64,000 nt of DNA from Halopseudomonas bauzanensis (GCF_900114735.1 NZ_FOUA01000001.1:508278-572277), one strand, 5' to 3'. Shown: positions 8,768 through 18,218, numbered from the stretch's first letter. A program made the numbers and translations. Notes: a model not told the origin generated them from the letters alone.

Positions 8768-10117
8768 ATGTCCAATACCAGCGCCACCCAGACACCCGCC
8801 AACTCCCGCTCCCGCGTCATGCTCGCCAGCCTGGTCGGCACCACCATCGAGTTCTACGATTTCTACGTCTATGCCACGGCAGCGGTGCTGGTGTTCCCGC
8901 ACCTGTTTTTCCCGCCGGGAAACGAGACTACCGCGCTGCTGGCCTCCTTTGCCATCTTCGGCGCAGCCATGATCGCCCGCCCGCTGGGCGCCGTGTTCTT
9001 CGGTCATCTGGGCGACAAGGTCGGGCGCAAGACGACGCTGATCTATGCCTTGCTGACCATGGGTATTGCCACCTTCCTGATTGGCCTGCTGCCCACCTAC
9101 CATGCCATCGGCTGGTTCGCACCGCTGATGCTGGTTATCCTCCGGCTGGCGCAGGGGTTTGCCATTGGCGGTGAGTGGTCAGGCGCTGCCTTGGTGGCCA
9201 CCGAAAATGCACCGGCTGGCAAGCGCGCCCTGTTCGGCACCTTCCCGCAGCTGGGTGCGCCGTTGGGTTTCATCATCGCCAATGGTTTGTTCCTGATCGT
9301 TGCAGCCGCCCTGCCCTCGGATAACCCGTCGCGGCCCTCCGAGGCCTTTCTGGACTGGGGCTGGCGCATTCCCTTCCTGTTTTCCGCGGTGATGGTCATC
9401 ATCGGCCTGTGGATCCGGTTGAACCTGGTGGAAAGCACCACTTTCTCCAAGGCCGTTTCCGCCGGCAAGGTGGTCAAGCTGCCGCTGGGCGAGGTAGTGC
9501 GCAAGAACTGGCGCGAGCTGATCCTTGGCACTTTCTACATGCTCGCCACCTATGTGCTCTTCTATTTGATGACCACCTTCTCGCTGAGCTACGGTCGCGC
9601 GCCGATCGAACCTGGCCCAGGTCAGTTGTCGGGGCTGGGGTACAGCTATAACAATTTCGTGTTGATGTTGATCATCGGCGTGGTGTTCTTTGGCATATTC
9701 ACGCTGTTGTCTGGCCCCTGGGCGGACAAGCTGGGCCGGCGCAAGACGCTGATCCTGGTCACGCTGGGCATCATCATCTTCAGCCTGCTGTGGGTGCCGC
9801 TGCTCAATATGGGCTTTGTCGGAGTGATGGCCTGGCTGATCCTCGGCTTCAGTCTCATGGGCATGACCTTTGGCCCCATGGGCGCCCTGCTGCCGGAGTT
9901 GTTCCCGACCAACGTGCGCTATACCGGCTCGGGGATTTCCTACAACGTCTCGTCCATCCTCGGCGCCGCTGTCGCCCCGTTCATTGCCGTCTGGCTGTGG
10001 GGAATGGGTGATGGCAGCCCCTTCCTGGTGGGAATCTATCTGGCTTCCATGGCGGTCATTACGCTGCTGGCATTGATTGTCGGCAAGGAAACCAAGAACA
10101 TCGATATCGACCGCTAG
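8768..10117 (+). CDS. MHS-family (metabolite:H+ symporter) MFS transporter
   Basis: Inner-membrane proton symporter of the major facilitator superfamily, related to ShiA, KgtP and ProP-type carriers. The 449-residue protein has about 12 membrane segments. It carries the MHS hallmark GTTIEFYDFYVYATAAV near the N terminus. The MFS loop motifs GDKVGRKTT (between TM2 and TM3) and ADKLGRRKT (the symmetric loop) are also present. I chose the ATG at 8768; a TTG two codons upstream is possible but has no better ribosome site. A methyltransferase-like gene follows after 10 bp, so the two are probably an operon. The substrate cannot be assigned from sequence alone; organic acids or osmolytes are usual for the family. 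Confidence 0.88.
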   Translation: MSNTSATQTPANSRSRVMLASLVGTTIEFYDFYVYATAAVLVFPHLFFPPGNETTALLASFAIFGAAMIARPLGAVFFGHLGDKVGRKTTLIYALLTMGIATFLIGLLPTYHAIGWFAPLMLVILRLAQGFAIGGEWSGAALVATENAPAGKRALFGTFPQLGAPLGFIIANGLFLIVAAALPSDNPSRPSEAFLDWGWRIPFLFSAVMVIIGLWIRLNLVESTTFSKAVSAGKVVKLPLGEVVRKNWRELILGTFYMLATYVLFYLMTTFSLSYGRAPIEPGPGQLSGLGYSYNNFVLMLIIGVVFFGIFTLLSGPWADKLGRRKTLILVTLGIIIFSLLWVPLLNMGFVGVMAWLILGFSLMGMTFGPMGALLPELFPTNVRYTGSGISYNVSSILGAAVAPFIAVWLWGMGDGSPFLVGIYLASMAVITLLALIVGKETKNIDIDR

Positions 10118-10127
10118 AGAGCCGACC

Positions 10128-10808
10128 ATGAAACGCTTCGTCCTGCTGGATACTGCCCCCATCCCCAATAACGGTGGCGCCCTGTGCTTGTTTGAATACG
10201 GCGAGGATTTCGTTATCAAGCTGGAAGGCGGCAAGGGCGGACAGTTGATGAATACCCGCATGCACGGTTCGGAAGATGCGCTGGCCGCGATTCCCTGCAA
10301 GAGGATCGCGGCGCGGGCAGGCGCCCGAGTACTGATTGGGGGTTTGGGCATGGGCTTTACCCTGGCCTCGGCACTGCAGCACCTCGGGGCAGATGCTGAA
10401 GTTCAGGTAGCGGAGCTGGTTCCCGGCGTGATTGAGTGGAACCGGGGACCGCTCGGCGCCAAGGCCGGAAATCCCTTGCAGGACCCGCGCGCCCGGGTTC
10501 TCAATGAAGACGTGGCGAAAATTCTCCAGGCCGAACCCAGGAGTTTTGATGCCATCATGCTGGATGTGGACAACGGCCCGGAGGGCCTGACCCACAGCAC
10601 CAATAACTGGCTGTATTCCCTCGACGGCCTGAGCGCCTGCGCTCGCGCTTTACGACCGCGCGGCATGCTGACGGTTTGGTCCGCCAGTGCCGATCGCCAG
10701 TTCTCCAACCGCCTCGCAAAAGCGGGTTTCAAGGCCGAGGAAGTACAGGTATTCGCCCATGGCAACCGCGGCGCACGCCATACCATCTGGGTCTGCGAGC
10801 TGAAATAA
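10128..10808 (+). CDS. Spermidine-synthase-like SAM-fold protein
   Basis: A 226-residue Rossmann-fold protein related to polyamine aminopropyltransferases and methyltransferases. The glycine-rich cofactor loop LIGGLGMGFT (about residues 65-74) is followed by acidic residues in AELVPGVIEWN. A DVDNGPEGL segment stands where SpeE enzymes hold their catalytic aspartate. It lacks the N-terminal beta domain of true spermidine synthases and is about 60 residues shorter, so polyamine synthesis is not assured. The ATG at 10128 is chosen over an upstream in-frame start because it lies just 10 bp after the transporter stop and begins the conserved fold. It ends 13 bp from the convergent peroxiredoxin gene. 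Confidence 0.75.
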   Translation: MKRFVLLDTAPIPNNGGALCLFEYGEDFVIKLEGGKGGQLMNTRMHGSEDALAAIPCKRIAARAGARVLIGGLGMGFTLASALQHLGADAEVQVAELVPGVIEWNRGPLGAKAGNPLQDPRARVLNEDVAKILQAEPRSFDAIMLDVDNGPEGLTHSTNNWLYSLDGLSACARALRPRGMLTVWSASADRQFSNRLAKAGFKAEEVQVFAHGNRGARHTIWVCELK

Positions 10809-10821
10809 GACTCAGCCCGCG

Positions 10822-11358
10822 TTATTGCTCGGACCGGCTCGGTTCAACCCCTAGTTCACCCAAGGTCGCAGCCATATCTTCAGCGGAGGTGGCCGGCTCC
10901 ACATCGGTATCGATCTTCAGCACCTGGCCGTCCTTGCCGATGTAGACGGTATGACGCCTGGCGAACCCCAGCGGGTGCAGCACGCCATAGGCCTTTGCCA
11001 CCGACTTGTCCTCGTCACTGAGCAGCGGAAAATCCGCACCCGTTTCGGCGGCAAAGCCCTTATTCTTGCTCAGAGGATCGACGCTGGCCATGAAATAGGC
11101 AACGTTGTATTCGCGGATCAGGTGGCCATTCTCCGCCAGAGATTTACACTCGATGGTGCAGCCGGAGGTATAGGCTCGGGGGAACCAGGCCAGCACCACC
11201 GCCTGCTTGCCGCGGTAATCCGCCAATCGATGCGTCTCGCCATCCGAGCCGGGCAATTCGAAGTCCGGCGCCGGATCACCCACTTCCAATGCCTGGGCCG
11301 ATGCGGCCAATAAGGCCAACCCCACCCCCGGCAACCACCGTTTGAAATAATTGAACAT
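10822..11358 (-). CDS. Exported peroxiredoxin (PrxQ/BCP-like)
   Basis: Thiol peroxidase predicted to act outside the cytoplasm. The ATG at 11358 with an AGGAG ribosome site gives a 178-residue protein whose first ~23 residues form a Sec signal (hydrophobic core [10 protein letters not shown], cleavage near AQA). The AhpC/TSA fold follows. The peroxidatic cysteine is C67 in the TSGCTIEC loop and a second cysteine is C71. That is a CX3C spacing rather than the CX4C usual in PrxQ/BCP. The reductant in the periplasm is not evident nearby, although DsbD lies 26 kb away. It is convergent with the methyltransferase-like gene. Most relatives are cytosolic, so the signal peptide is the unusual point. 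Confidence 0.85.
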   Translation of the reverse strand: MFNYFKRWLPGVGLALLAASAQALEVGDPAPDFELPGSDGETHRLADYRGKQAVVLAWFPRAYTSGCTIECKSLAENGHLIREYNVAYFMASVDPLSKNKGFAAETGADFPLLSDEDKSVAKAYGVLHPLGFARRHTVYIGKDGQVLKIDTDVEPATSAEDMAATLGELGVEPSRSEQ

Positions 11359-11497
11359 GGATTCTTTGCTCCTGATCGATTCTGAAGAGGTATAGGCTTG
11401 GGGAACCGTGGCGCACCAGCGTGTACCAACATTAGCTGCAGAATAATGGAAACACCACAACGAGCCACCCCTTGCTCAAGTCACCACAGAGGTCATC

Positions 11498-12214
11498 ATG
11501 AACACACGCAGTCTGCTTGATCAATTGCTCAACGCCGGAAAGGACCTGCTGCAGAACCAGAATGGCGGTCAGTCCAGCCAACCCAGCCAGCCCGCTGCGG
11601 CCGGCAATAATTCACCGCTGGGCGGCTTGCTCGGCAGCATCGGCGGTGGCGCGCTGGGTGGCGGCGCGGTCAGCCTGCTATTGGGCAGCAAGAAGGCGCG
11701 CAAGATGAGTGGCAAGGTGATCACCTACGGCGGTCTGGCAGCGTTGGGCGTGGTGGCCTACAAGGCCTATAGCAATTGGCAGACGAAGCAGAACCAGCCA
11801 GGCGCTCCCGTGCTCGAAACGCCACCGCGCACCGTGGATCGTGTGCCTCCCCTGGAGGTGGAACAACACAGCCAGGCTATCCTGCGCGCCGTCATCGGCG
11901 CCGCCAAGGCCGATGGCCATATCGATGATCGCGAGCGGGAACTGATCGACGGTGAAGTAGCCAAGCTCACCAACGATCCGCAGCTCAAGCAATGGTTCGA
12001 TCAGGAACTGCGCAAGCCATTGGACCCGTCCGATATTGCGCAGTCGGCGCGCACCCCGGAAATTGCAGCCGAGATGTACCTGGCCAGCATCATCATGGTG
12101 GATGAGGAAAGCTATATGGAACGCGCCTACCTGGATGAGCTGGCCCGCCAGCTGAAACTGGAGCCCGGCTTGAAAAGCGAGCTGGAAACCCAGGCATTGG
12201 CCGCACTGCGCTGA
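11498..12214 (+). CDS. YebE-like DUF533 membrane protein with TerB-like domain
   Basis: A 238-residue protein of the DUF533/YebE family. The N terminus (MNTRSLLDQLLNAGKDLL) is an amphipathic segment, followed by a Gln/Ser/Pro linker. Next comes a glycine-rich hydrophobic stretch (about 45-90) likely to be one or two membrane passes, then a helical TerB-like domain (about 125-235) with the KADGHIDDRERELI motif. In other bacteria members are tied to envelope stress, but no biochemical role is established. It is divergent from the peroxiredoxin gene and ends at a strong bidirectional terminator. Confidence 0.85.
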   Translation: MNTRSLLDQLLNAGKDLLQNQNGGQSSQPSQPAAAGNNSPLGGLLGSIGGGALGGGAVSLLLGSKKARKMSGKVITYGGLAALGVVAYKAYSNWQTKQNQPGAPVLETPPRTVDRVPPLEVEQHSQAILRAVIGAAKADGHIDDRERELIDGEVAKLTNDPQLKQWFDQELRKPLDPSDIAQSARTPEIAAEMYLASIIMVDEESYMERAYLDELARQLKLEPGLKSELETQALAALR

Positions 12215-12232
12215 GATCGGCGCAGGATTAGC

Positions 12233-12260
12233 ACAAAGGGCAGCCGAAGCTGCCCTTTGT
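12233..12260. terminator. Bidirectional terminator between yebE-like gene and esterase 1
   Basis: A perfect 12-bp stem, ACAAAGGGCAGC (12233-12244) and GCTGCCCTTTGT (12249-12260), with a CGAA tetraloop. It sits between convergent genes and can stop transcription from both sides. Confidence 0.88.
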
Positions 12261-12285
12261 CTATCACCTAACGATCACCTCAGAC

Positions 12286-14322
12286 TCAATCAACCGACTC
12301 GGCCAGGCCAGTTTCCACTGTCGCCTCGGTGCCAGGTCCGATTTCAACGAAGGTGTCGGCGGACTCCGTATACACCGGCCAGTCCAGACTTTCAGTACTG
12401 GGATTGCCGGTCTTGGCGAAGTTGGTCCACATGGTCATCATCAGCTCCTCGATGGTCACATCGTCGGCGCCGTACTCCATCGATGCGTATACGTCCTCCG
12501 CGTCGCCCTGGCTGCCGGTGACACCATTGCCATTCAGATCACCGATTGTCGGCCGCGTCCCTTCCGCCGTCGTTACCAGCCCGAGCTGAAAGTTCTGCAC
12601 CATCCCCGCCGGGTGACTGAACAGGTAGGGCAGCTCACAGCCGTGGCAGCTTCTGAGGCCCATATCCCGCCAGCCATCCGGAACGCGGCTGAACTTGTAC
12701 ACATACTGGTCCGACTCGTACTCTGCCGAACGCTGCGACAGCCAGACCGGCAGCGCAGCACGCAGGTCAGGGTAATCGCCGTTGGTCACGCCGGCCATCA
12801 GCGGAACATCACTTGGCATGCCCTCCAGCACGTTCTCGTAGTAGGTCTTGGTTTGATAATAGAAATCCGCATTGGGCCGATAGGTCTGACGCGGGATGCC
12901 GTTTTCCTTATCCGCCTGGGCAAAAGCCGTCCAGGGTAATGCACGCGCTTCTTCCAACGTGCTCACCCCGGTCCGGGCAAATAACGCCGCACCAATGGCC
13001 TCGGACTCAGCAAGCGAGTGCTCCGGCCCGTTTACCGTGTCCAGCGGCGAGGCGCCACTCTGGACGATAGCCTTGTGAAACAGGCCGGTAGCCAGCGGTG
13101 AGTTCATCAGCGAATAGGTCTTCCCGCCCCCACCCGACTGGCCAAAGAGAGTGACATTGCCCGGATCACCACCGAAGGCGGCGATATTATCCTTCACCCA
13201 CTGCAGCGCCATCACCAGATCCATCTGGCCATAGTTGCCCGAGCCACCGTACTCGCTTTCGGCAGTCAGCAGCGGATGAGCGATATAACCGAACGGGCCC
13301 AGACGGTGGTTGACCGTCACCAGCACCACACCCTTGTTGGTGAGACCATCCGGGTTGTTGTACTGGCTGGAGTTCGCCGACAGGATGGCAAAGGAGCCAC
13401 CATGGAACCAAACCATCACCGGCAGATCAGCAGCATCCTTGGGCGCGGTGATGTTGAGGTACAGCGAATCTTCGCTCATGCCGCCCTTGTTGATCGATTC
13501 CAGCGCCATATCCTGAGCCGACTGGTCAGCCCAGGACACCGCTTCCCGTACCCCGGTCCAGGGTTCGGCAGCAACCGGTGGTCGCCAGCGCAGCTCACCC
13601 AGCGGCGGCTTGGCGTAGGGAATACCGAGGAACTGCCAGGTGTCCTCGTTGGCGGCGAAGCCGCGTAGCTCGCCGCCGGTGGTGGTCACCACTATCCGTT
13701 CGCCGGTTGCCCGGTTGAAATGCTCCAGCGCATCGGTGGCCGTCACTACGGACCGCGCGCGCGGGTCAGTGTCAGAGAAGGCACCCGCCTCCTCCAGGGT
13801 CTCCAGCAACAGCGCCAGACTCGCCCGAAAATCAGCGGTGGTCTGGTCAAATTCCAGGACGCCGGCGTTCAGCGATATCTCCTCGCGAATGCTATCGGTA
13901 ATCTGGATACCATTGTTGAGATCGCCGTCGGCATCGATGCTCTGTAACAGAATCAACTTGTTGAGCACCCGTTGATCGTCGGCGGAGGTGGCGCCAGCCG
14001 TGATGCTCAGAGGTGTAAGGGTCTCTGCGCCCACCGCAGAGCCCAGCGCCAGATCGCCAATGGCGAAACTGATGGTTTCATTGAGCCGATAGTTGAACTG
14101 TCCATCATCATCGGTCCGGTTGGCGGGCGTGGTGTTGCCTCCGTAGTCCAGCCCGGCGACGGCGCTGTCGATAAAGATACCTGTCCTGACTACGGGCTTG
14201 TCATCGGAACTGGAGGAATCATCGAAGCAGCCTGCCAAGGGAAGCAATAGGCAGGCGAGTGATACCGAAGTGGCGAGCCGCTGCCCGCCCCTTCGATTGC
14301 TCTTGCGCTGAATCATAATCAA
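12286..14322 (-). CDS. Lipoprotein type-B carboxylesterase, paralog 1
   Basis: Predicted surface or periplasmic serine esterase of 678 aa. The lipobox is L29-A-G-C32, then a Ser/Asp linker. An N-terminal beta-type domain (about 45-200) contains a DADGDLNNG calcium-loop-like motif near 130. The alpha/beta-hydrolase domain (about 210-678) has the oxyanion HGGSF motif near 307 and nucleophile S396 in GQSGG, where type-B esterases usually have GESAG. D516 aligns with the catalytic acid and H560 is the likely catalytic His, set in an unusual C-H-G-C. A dockerin-like DLNGNG loop lies near 595. It follows paralog 2 by 21 bp, so the two form an operon. Close by eye to paralog 3 at 20 kb. Substrate unknown. 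Confidence 0.88.
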   Translation of the reverse strand: MIMIQRKSNRRGGQRLATSVSLACLLLPLAGCFDDSSSSDDKPVVRTGIFIDSAVAGLDYGGNTTPANRTDDDGQFNYRLNETISFAIGDLALGSAVGAETLTPLSITAGATSADDQRVLNKLILLQSIDADGDLNNGIQITDSIREEISLNAGVLEFDQTTADFRASLALLLETLEEAGAFSDTDPRARSVVTATDALEHFNRATGERIVVTTTGGELRGFAANEDTWQFLGIPYAKPPLGELRWRPPVAAEPWTGVREAVSWADQSAQDMALESINKGGMSEDSLYLNITAPKDAADLPVMVWFHGGSFAILSANSSQYNNPDGLTNKGVVLVTVNHRLGPFGYIAHPLLTAESEYGGSGNYGQMDLVMALQWVKDNIAAFGGDPGNVTLFGQSGGGGKTYSLMNSPLATGLFHKAIVQSGASPLDTVNGPEHSLAESEAIGAALFARTGVSTLEEARALPWTAFAQADKENGIPRQTYRPNADFYYQTKTYYENVLEGMPSDVPLMAGVTNGDYPDLRAALPVWLSQRSAEYESDQYVYKFSRVPDGWRDMGLRSCHGCELPYLFSHPAGMVQNFQLGLVTTAEGTRPTIGDLNGNGVTGSQGDAEDVYASMEYGADDVTIEELMMTMWTNFAKTGNPSTESLDWPVYTESADTFVEIGPGTEATVETGLAESVD

Positions 14323-14343
14323 ACCTCTTGTTATTGTTGTGGT

Positions 14344-16344
14344 TTATTCGGCAAATACGTCTGCAATCCTCAGCTTCACTTCGGCCTGATCGCTCAGTTC
14401 GACATAGCGCTGCGTCTGCCCGTCATACAGCGGGTAATCAAGCTCACCCGGAATGCTCGGGTCACCGGTCTTGGCGAAGTTGGTCCAGATGGTGAGCATG
14501 CGTTCGATGACTTCATCATCGGTTGCATCGAAGCCTGCGGAGGCGTAGATATCCGCCGCGTCGCCCTGCGAGCCGGTGACGCCGTTGCCGTTAAGATCAC
14601 CGATCACCAACGATTCGCCGGTTGCCGGGTCGATAACCAGGCCAAGCTGGTAGTGGGTGATCACGCTTCCCCGCATGTTGAACATGTAGGCCAGTTCGGC
14701 GCCGTGGTAAGCCTCGACGCCCTGCTCCCGCCAGCCCCGGGGCTGATGGCTGAACAGCGTGGCAAACACCGGCGAAGTGTTGAGCGGCGCCATCCAGGGA
14801 AACACATCGATCACGGTATTGATCGGGTCGATGGTGTCGTTGGTGTTGATGACGAACATGAACGGCACATCGTTCTGCACACCGCTTTCAAAGCTGACTC
14901 GTTCGGTATGGGGCAGATAGTGGTTGTCCACGTTGGTATAGGGCACCAGCGTAGCTGCCGCGGAGACGACCTCCAGCCAGCTCTTGCTGCGCATTTCCTC
15001 CAACGAGGCAGCACCCAGCCGGGTCTGCAACTCGCTACCAATGGCTTCTGCCGCCGCCAAGCTACGGGTATCGGGGTACAGGGTGCCGCTCTGGCTGATC
15101 GCCCGGTGGAACAACCCTGCCGCCTCGGGCGAGGCCATCAGGGACAACACCTTACGGCCACCGCCGGACTCGCCGAAGATGGTGACGTTGTTCGGATCGC
15201 CGCCGAACGCCTCGATGTTATCCTGCACCCATTCCAGCGCAGCAATCAGATCCATCTGCCCATAGTTGCCCGATCCGTTGTAGCCGCTTTCCGCACTCAA
15301 CTGCGGGTGGGCGATATAACCGAAGGGCCCCAGCCGCTGGTTCACCGCTACCTGCACCACGCCCTTGCTGGCTACCGCCTCGGGGTTATTGAACGGTTTG
15401 GTATTGCCGGTCAAAGAGGTGAACCCGCCGCCATGGAACCAGACCATGACCGGCAATTCGCTGGCATCCTTGGGCGCGGTGACATTGAGGTAAAGGGAGT
15501 CTTCGCTCATGCCGCCTTCCCCGAACCGCTCCAGCCCTGGGTTCTGCGCGGCCTGATCCGACCAGGCGACAGCCTCACGAATGCCCTCCCAGGATTCAAC
15601 CGGCTGCGGCGCGCGCCACCGCAAGTCGCCCAGCGGCGGCTTGGCATAGGGAATACCGAGAAACTGCCAGGTATTGGCATCCGCTTCGAAGCCGCGCAGC
15701 TGGCCGCTGGTGGTGTCGACCACATGACGCTCGGCGGTCGAACGAGCGAAGTGCTCCAGCGCCTCATCGACCGCAACCACAGTGCGCGGCCGCGGGTCCG
15801 TGTCGGAAAACGCCCCGGCCTCCTCCAGCCGTGCCAGCAAAGGCTCGAGGCTGGTTCGGAAGTCACTGGCCGGCTGGTCAAACTCGATGGTGGCAGCCTC
15901 CAGTGATACTTCCCCACGGATCGCATCGCTGATCTGGATGCCATTGTTGAGGTTGCCATCGGCGTCAAGCGTCTGCAGCAGTATCAGCTTGTTCACCACA
16001 CTCTGATCTGTCGGTGCGCTCGCCCCTTCGGTGATGCTCAGCGGTGTCAGCATCTCTGCCCCGACCGCTGAACCCAGCGCCAGGTCACCGATGGCGAAAC
16101 TGATGGTCTCGCCCTGGAGGTAAGTGAATTGCCCTTGGGCGTCGGTGATGCTGGCGGCGGTGCGCTCGCCATGGTAATCCAACCCTGCGACGGCGCTGTC
16201 AACAAAGACACCAGTCAGGGATCTGGGCTCGTCGTCAGAGCCAGATGAGCCATTGAAACAGCCGCTGAGCGGCAGCAATAGCGCAGTGAAAGAAACAGTA
16301 AGGAATACAGAACGAGGGCGAACGCCCCGGTTATTGAGGTACAT
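14344..16344 (-). CDS. Lipoprotein type-B carboxylesterase, paralog 2
   Basis: A 666-residue serine esterase with the same two-domain plan as its neighbour. The lipobox is L26-S-G-C29 and the N-terminal domain has a DADGNLNNG loop near 127. The catalytic domain has HGGGF near 304, nucleophile S393 in GESGG and the likely catalytic H547 in YHGAEL. It lacks the two cysteines that flank this His in paralogs 1 and 3, and its region after the nucleophile is the most diverged, so substrate range probably differs. The dockerin-like DLNGNG insert is present. It is first in the minus-strand pair; the promoter should lie in the 269-bp gap upstream. Function beyond ester hydrolysis is not inferred. Confidence 0.88.
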   Translation of the reverse strand: MYLNNRGVRPRSVFLTVSFTALLLPLSGCFNGSSGSDDEPRSLTGVFVDSAVAGLDYHGERTAASITDAQGQFTYLQGETISFAIGDLALGSAVGAEMLTPLSITEGASAPTDQSVVNKLILLQTLDADGNLNNGIQISDAIRGEVSLEAATIEFDQPASDFRTSLEPLLARLEEAGAFSDTDPRPRTVVAVDEALEHFARSTAERHVVDTTSGQLRGFEADANTWQFLGIPYAKPPLGDLRWRAPQPVESWEGIREAVAWSDQAAQNPGLERFGEGGMSEDSLYLNVTAPKDASELPVMVWFHGGGFTSLTGNTKPFNNPEAVASKGVVQVAVNQRLGPFGYIAHPQLSAESGYNGSGNYGQMDLIAALEWVQDNIEAFGGDPNNVTIFGESGGGRKVLSLMASPEAAGLFHRAISQSGTLYPDTRSLAAAEAIGSELQTRLGAASLEEMRSKSWLEVVSAAATLVPYTNVDNHYLPHTERVSFESGVQNDVPFMFVINTNDTIDPINTVIDVFPWMAPLNTSPVFATLFSHQPRGWREQGVEAYHGAELAYMFNMRGSVITHYQLGLVIDPATGESLVIGDLNGNGVTGSQGDAADIYASAGFDATDDEVIERMLTIWTNFAKTGDPSIPGELDYPLYDGQTQRYVELSDQAEVKLRIADVFAE

Positions 16345-16519
16345 CAGCAGATCTCCGCTTTATTTTTGTAATTGAGTCCCTTTTTGCGATGTTGTCGGAC
16401 CGGCGTGGGGCAGGCCCGAAATATGCCTCCCCACATCCGTATGCTGTCGAGGCGCATCTCAGCAAGACACCGATCAAACCAGTGAAGTGTCTCTGAATGC
16501 ACAAACGACTATAGTGAAC

Positions 16520-16539
16520 GGATTATGAAACGCTAATCC
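16520..16539. promoter_or_regulatory. Inverted repeat upstream of the esterase pair
   Basis: GGATTA (16520-16525) and TAATCC (16534-16539) form a 6-bp inverted repeat with an 8-bp spacer, about 180 bp upstream of the paralog 2 start. It lies in the 269-bp gap between the esterase operon and the isomerase-like gene. It may be an operator or chance; the rest of the gap shows no gene. Confidence 0.3.
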
Positions 16540-16613
16540 TAAATGGACTATTCACCAAGCAAATCCATATATAAAACCAGTCATGATAACGAGGGGATAA
16601 TTTCTCCCTCGCC

Positions 16614-17387
16614 TCAGTTATTGCCGACGCTGGTGAAATCCGGCTTGCGCTTCTCGGCGAAAGCCCGGAATGCTTCCTTGGCTTCCGCACTGCGCAACTG
16701 GGCAGAAAATATGCCGCTCTCTTGTTCCATTTGCGCCAATACGGCTTCCGTGTTGCGCATCAGTCCCTTGGCCAAGGCCACCGCGCCGGCGGGCTTTTCG
16801 GCGATGAGGGTGGCGATGCGCTGAACTTCCATGCGCAATGTATCGCGGCTGACAACTTTGTTGGCGATGCCCCAGGCATGAGCGTCCTGAGCCGACACCG
16901 GCTCGCCGAGCGCGAACATTTCAAATGCACGGACGTGACCGATGCGCAGCGGCATCAGCAGGCTCGAACCAGCCTCGGGAACCAGCGCCAGATTGATGAA
17001 AGGTGCGATTAACTGAGCATCCTCGGCCAGCAATACGTAATCACAGTGCAACAGCATGGTGGTGCCAACCCCGACCGCCTTGCCCTGTACTGCCGCCATC
17101 ACCGGTTTGCCGGCCTTGACCAGGTTATTCAGGAAACGCTCGACGTGACGCACCGCTGGGCCATCACCCGTCGATTGCTTGGTGAAGTCGCCCAGATCAT
17201 TGCCGGCAGAGAATATCTCGCCATCGGCCTGGAAAACGACCACGCGGATGCCCGCCTCGGCTTCGGCCCGCTCCAGCGCATCAGCCAACGCCCCGTACAT
17301 GGCGTTGGTCAAGGCGTTCTTCTTGTCCGGACGCGAGATGGTGATGGTGAGTATGCCGCCACTCAGTTCGGTGGTTACTTCGCTCAT
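16614..17387 (-). CDS. Crotonase-family enoyl-CoA isomerase-like protein
   Basis: A 257-residue crotonase-fold enzyme that probably shifts double bonds in enoyl-CoA during fatty acid oxidation. The CoA-binding crotonase core is present (FSAGNDL near 59-65; the oxyanion region GKAVGVGTTML near 102-112). Both glutamates used by enoyl-CoA hydratases are absent at their usual places. E138 in the LVPEAGSS segment instead matches the single catalytic glutamate of the ECI2/PECI-type isomerases. I take the ATG at 17387 because it has an AGGAG site and begins the conserved fold; a longer frame runs upstream without support. Automatic annotation would probably say enoyl-CoA hydratase. It lies 145 bp after gntK on the same strand. 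Confidence 0.82.
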   Translation of the reverse strand: MSEVTTELSGGILTITISRPDKKNALTNAMYGALADALERAEAEAGIRVVVFQADGEIFSAGNDLGDFTKQSTGDGPAVRHVERFLNNLVKAGKPVMAAVQGKAVGVGTTMLLHCDYVLLAEDAQLIAPFINLALVPEAGSSLLMPLRIGHVRAFEMFALGEPVSAQDAHAWGIANKVVSRDTLRMEVQRIATLIAEKPAGAVALAKGLMRNTEAVLAQMEQESGIFSAQLRSAEAKEAFRAFAEKRKPDFTSVGNN

Positions 17388-17532
17388 CGGTTGCTCCTGA
17401 TAGGCATGTTGCATTTTTATCGAGAGCCCGAGAGTAGCCGCGCCGCGTTGGCAAGGCCATATAAAGGCAGACGAATCAACAGCCTTGTGTGGGCAGCATC
17501 GGTTTGGTGAATGAACAGTGTCAACCGGCGCA

Positions 17533-18066
17533 TTATCTATTTGCGTCCCACCAAGCCACTGCCTGGCAACTGATCTCGGCGACCGGCAAGGTGGCATCCA
17601 CGGTCAATACGCCTGGCTCGCCAGTTGGGCTTTGCAGGGTATCGAACTGACTATCAACCAGATCCCTGGACATGAAGTGGCCCTGGCGCCGGGCTACCCG
17701 GCGCTCCACCTCTTCCCGGTCGATATCCAGGAACACAAAGCCCAGCCCGGGTACGGCTGCTCGCAACTGCTCACGATAAGACCGCTTCAAGGCAGAGCAA
17801 CTGAGCACCGGCCGCTGCCCCGCCGCCACCGCTTCGGCTAGCAACTCGCCGAGCTCAATGAGCCAAGCTTCCCGATCGGCGTCATCCAGCGCAATACCCG
17901 CGCGCATCTTGGCAATGCTGGCGGCGCTGTGGAACTGGTCGCCTTCGATGTGTACCCCATCAGCATGCTGAGCGATCGCCTCGGCGATGGTGCTTTTACC
18001 GCAGGCGGTCACGCCCATGACGACAATGGCGCTGATAATACTCTGCTGTTCACTCAGCCGATTCAT
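17533..18066 (-). CDS. gntK: Gluconokinase
   Basis: Phosphorylates D-gluconate to 6-phosphogluconate with ATP, feeding the Entner-Doudoroff or pentose phosphate routes. The 177-residue length is typical of the thermoresistant GntK family. The P-loop is GVTACGKST (about residues 18-26), followed by the GDQFHSAASIAKM substrate segment, SCSALKRSYR and the RRQGHFM lid region. The ATG at 18066 has a GGGAG ribosome site and starts the conserved domain. No gluconate permease or GntR repressor is adjacent. A decayed copy of part of this gene lies 1.5 kb away at 19555-19640, on the other side of the flavoprotein gene. Confidence 0.94.
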   Translation of the reverse strand: MNRLSEQQSIISAIVVMGVTACGKSTIAEAIAQHADGVHIEGDQFHSAASIAKMRAGIALDDADREAWLIELGELLAEAVAAGQRPVLSCSALKRSYREQLRAAVPGLGFVFLDIDREEVERRVARRQGHFMSRDLVDSQFDTLQSPTGEPGVLTVDATLPVAEISCQAVAWWDANR

Positions 18067-18218
18067 GGGCAATCTCCCGTGAAAAGTTGAGGTCTGGCTC
18101 AATATACGGCCAAAAAACATCAAGCTGATTGATATCGATCATGAGCTGACCTCAGCAAACCGCGTTTAATACTCCTCAGAGTTCTGTTATTCAAGCTCAC
18201 TCCGGGAGGGGTTATACG

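Noticed and set aside
9179-10351. A 390-codon minus-strand frame opposite the MHS transporter
   Set aside because: Polar, repetitive composition with many Gln and His from reverse reading of membrane helices; no start signal.
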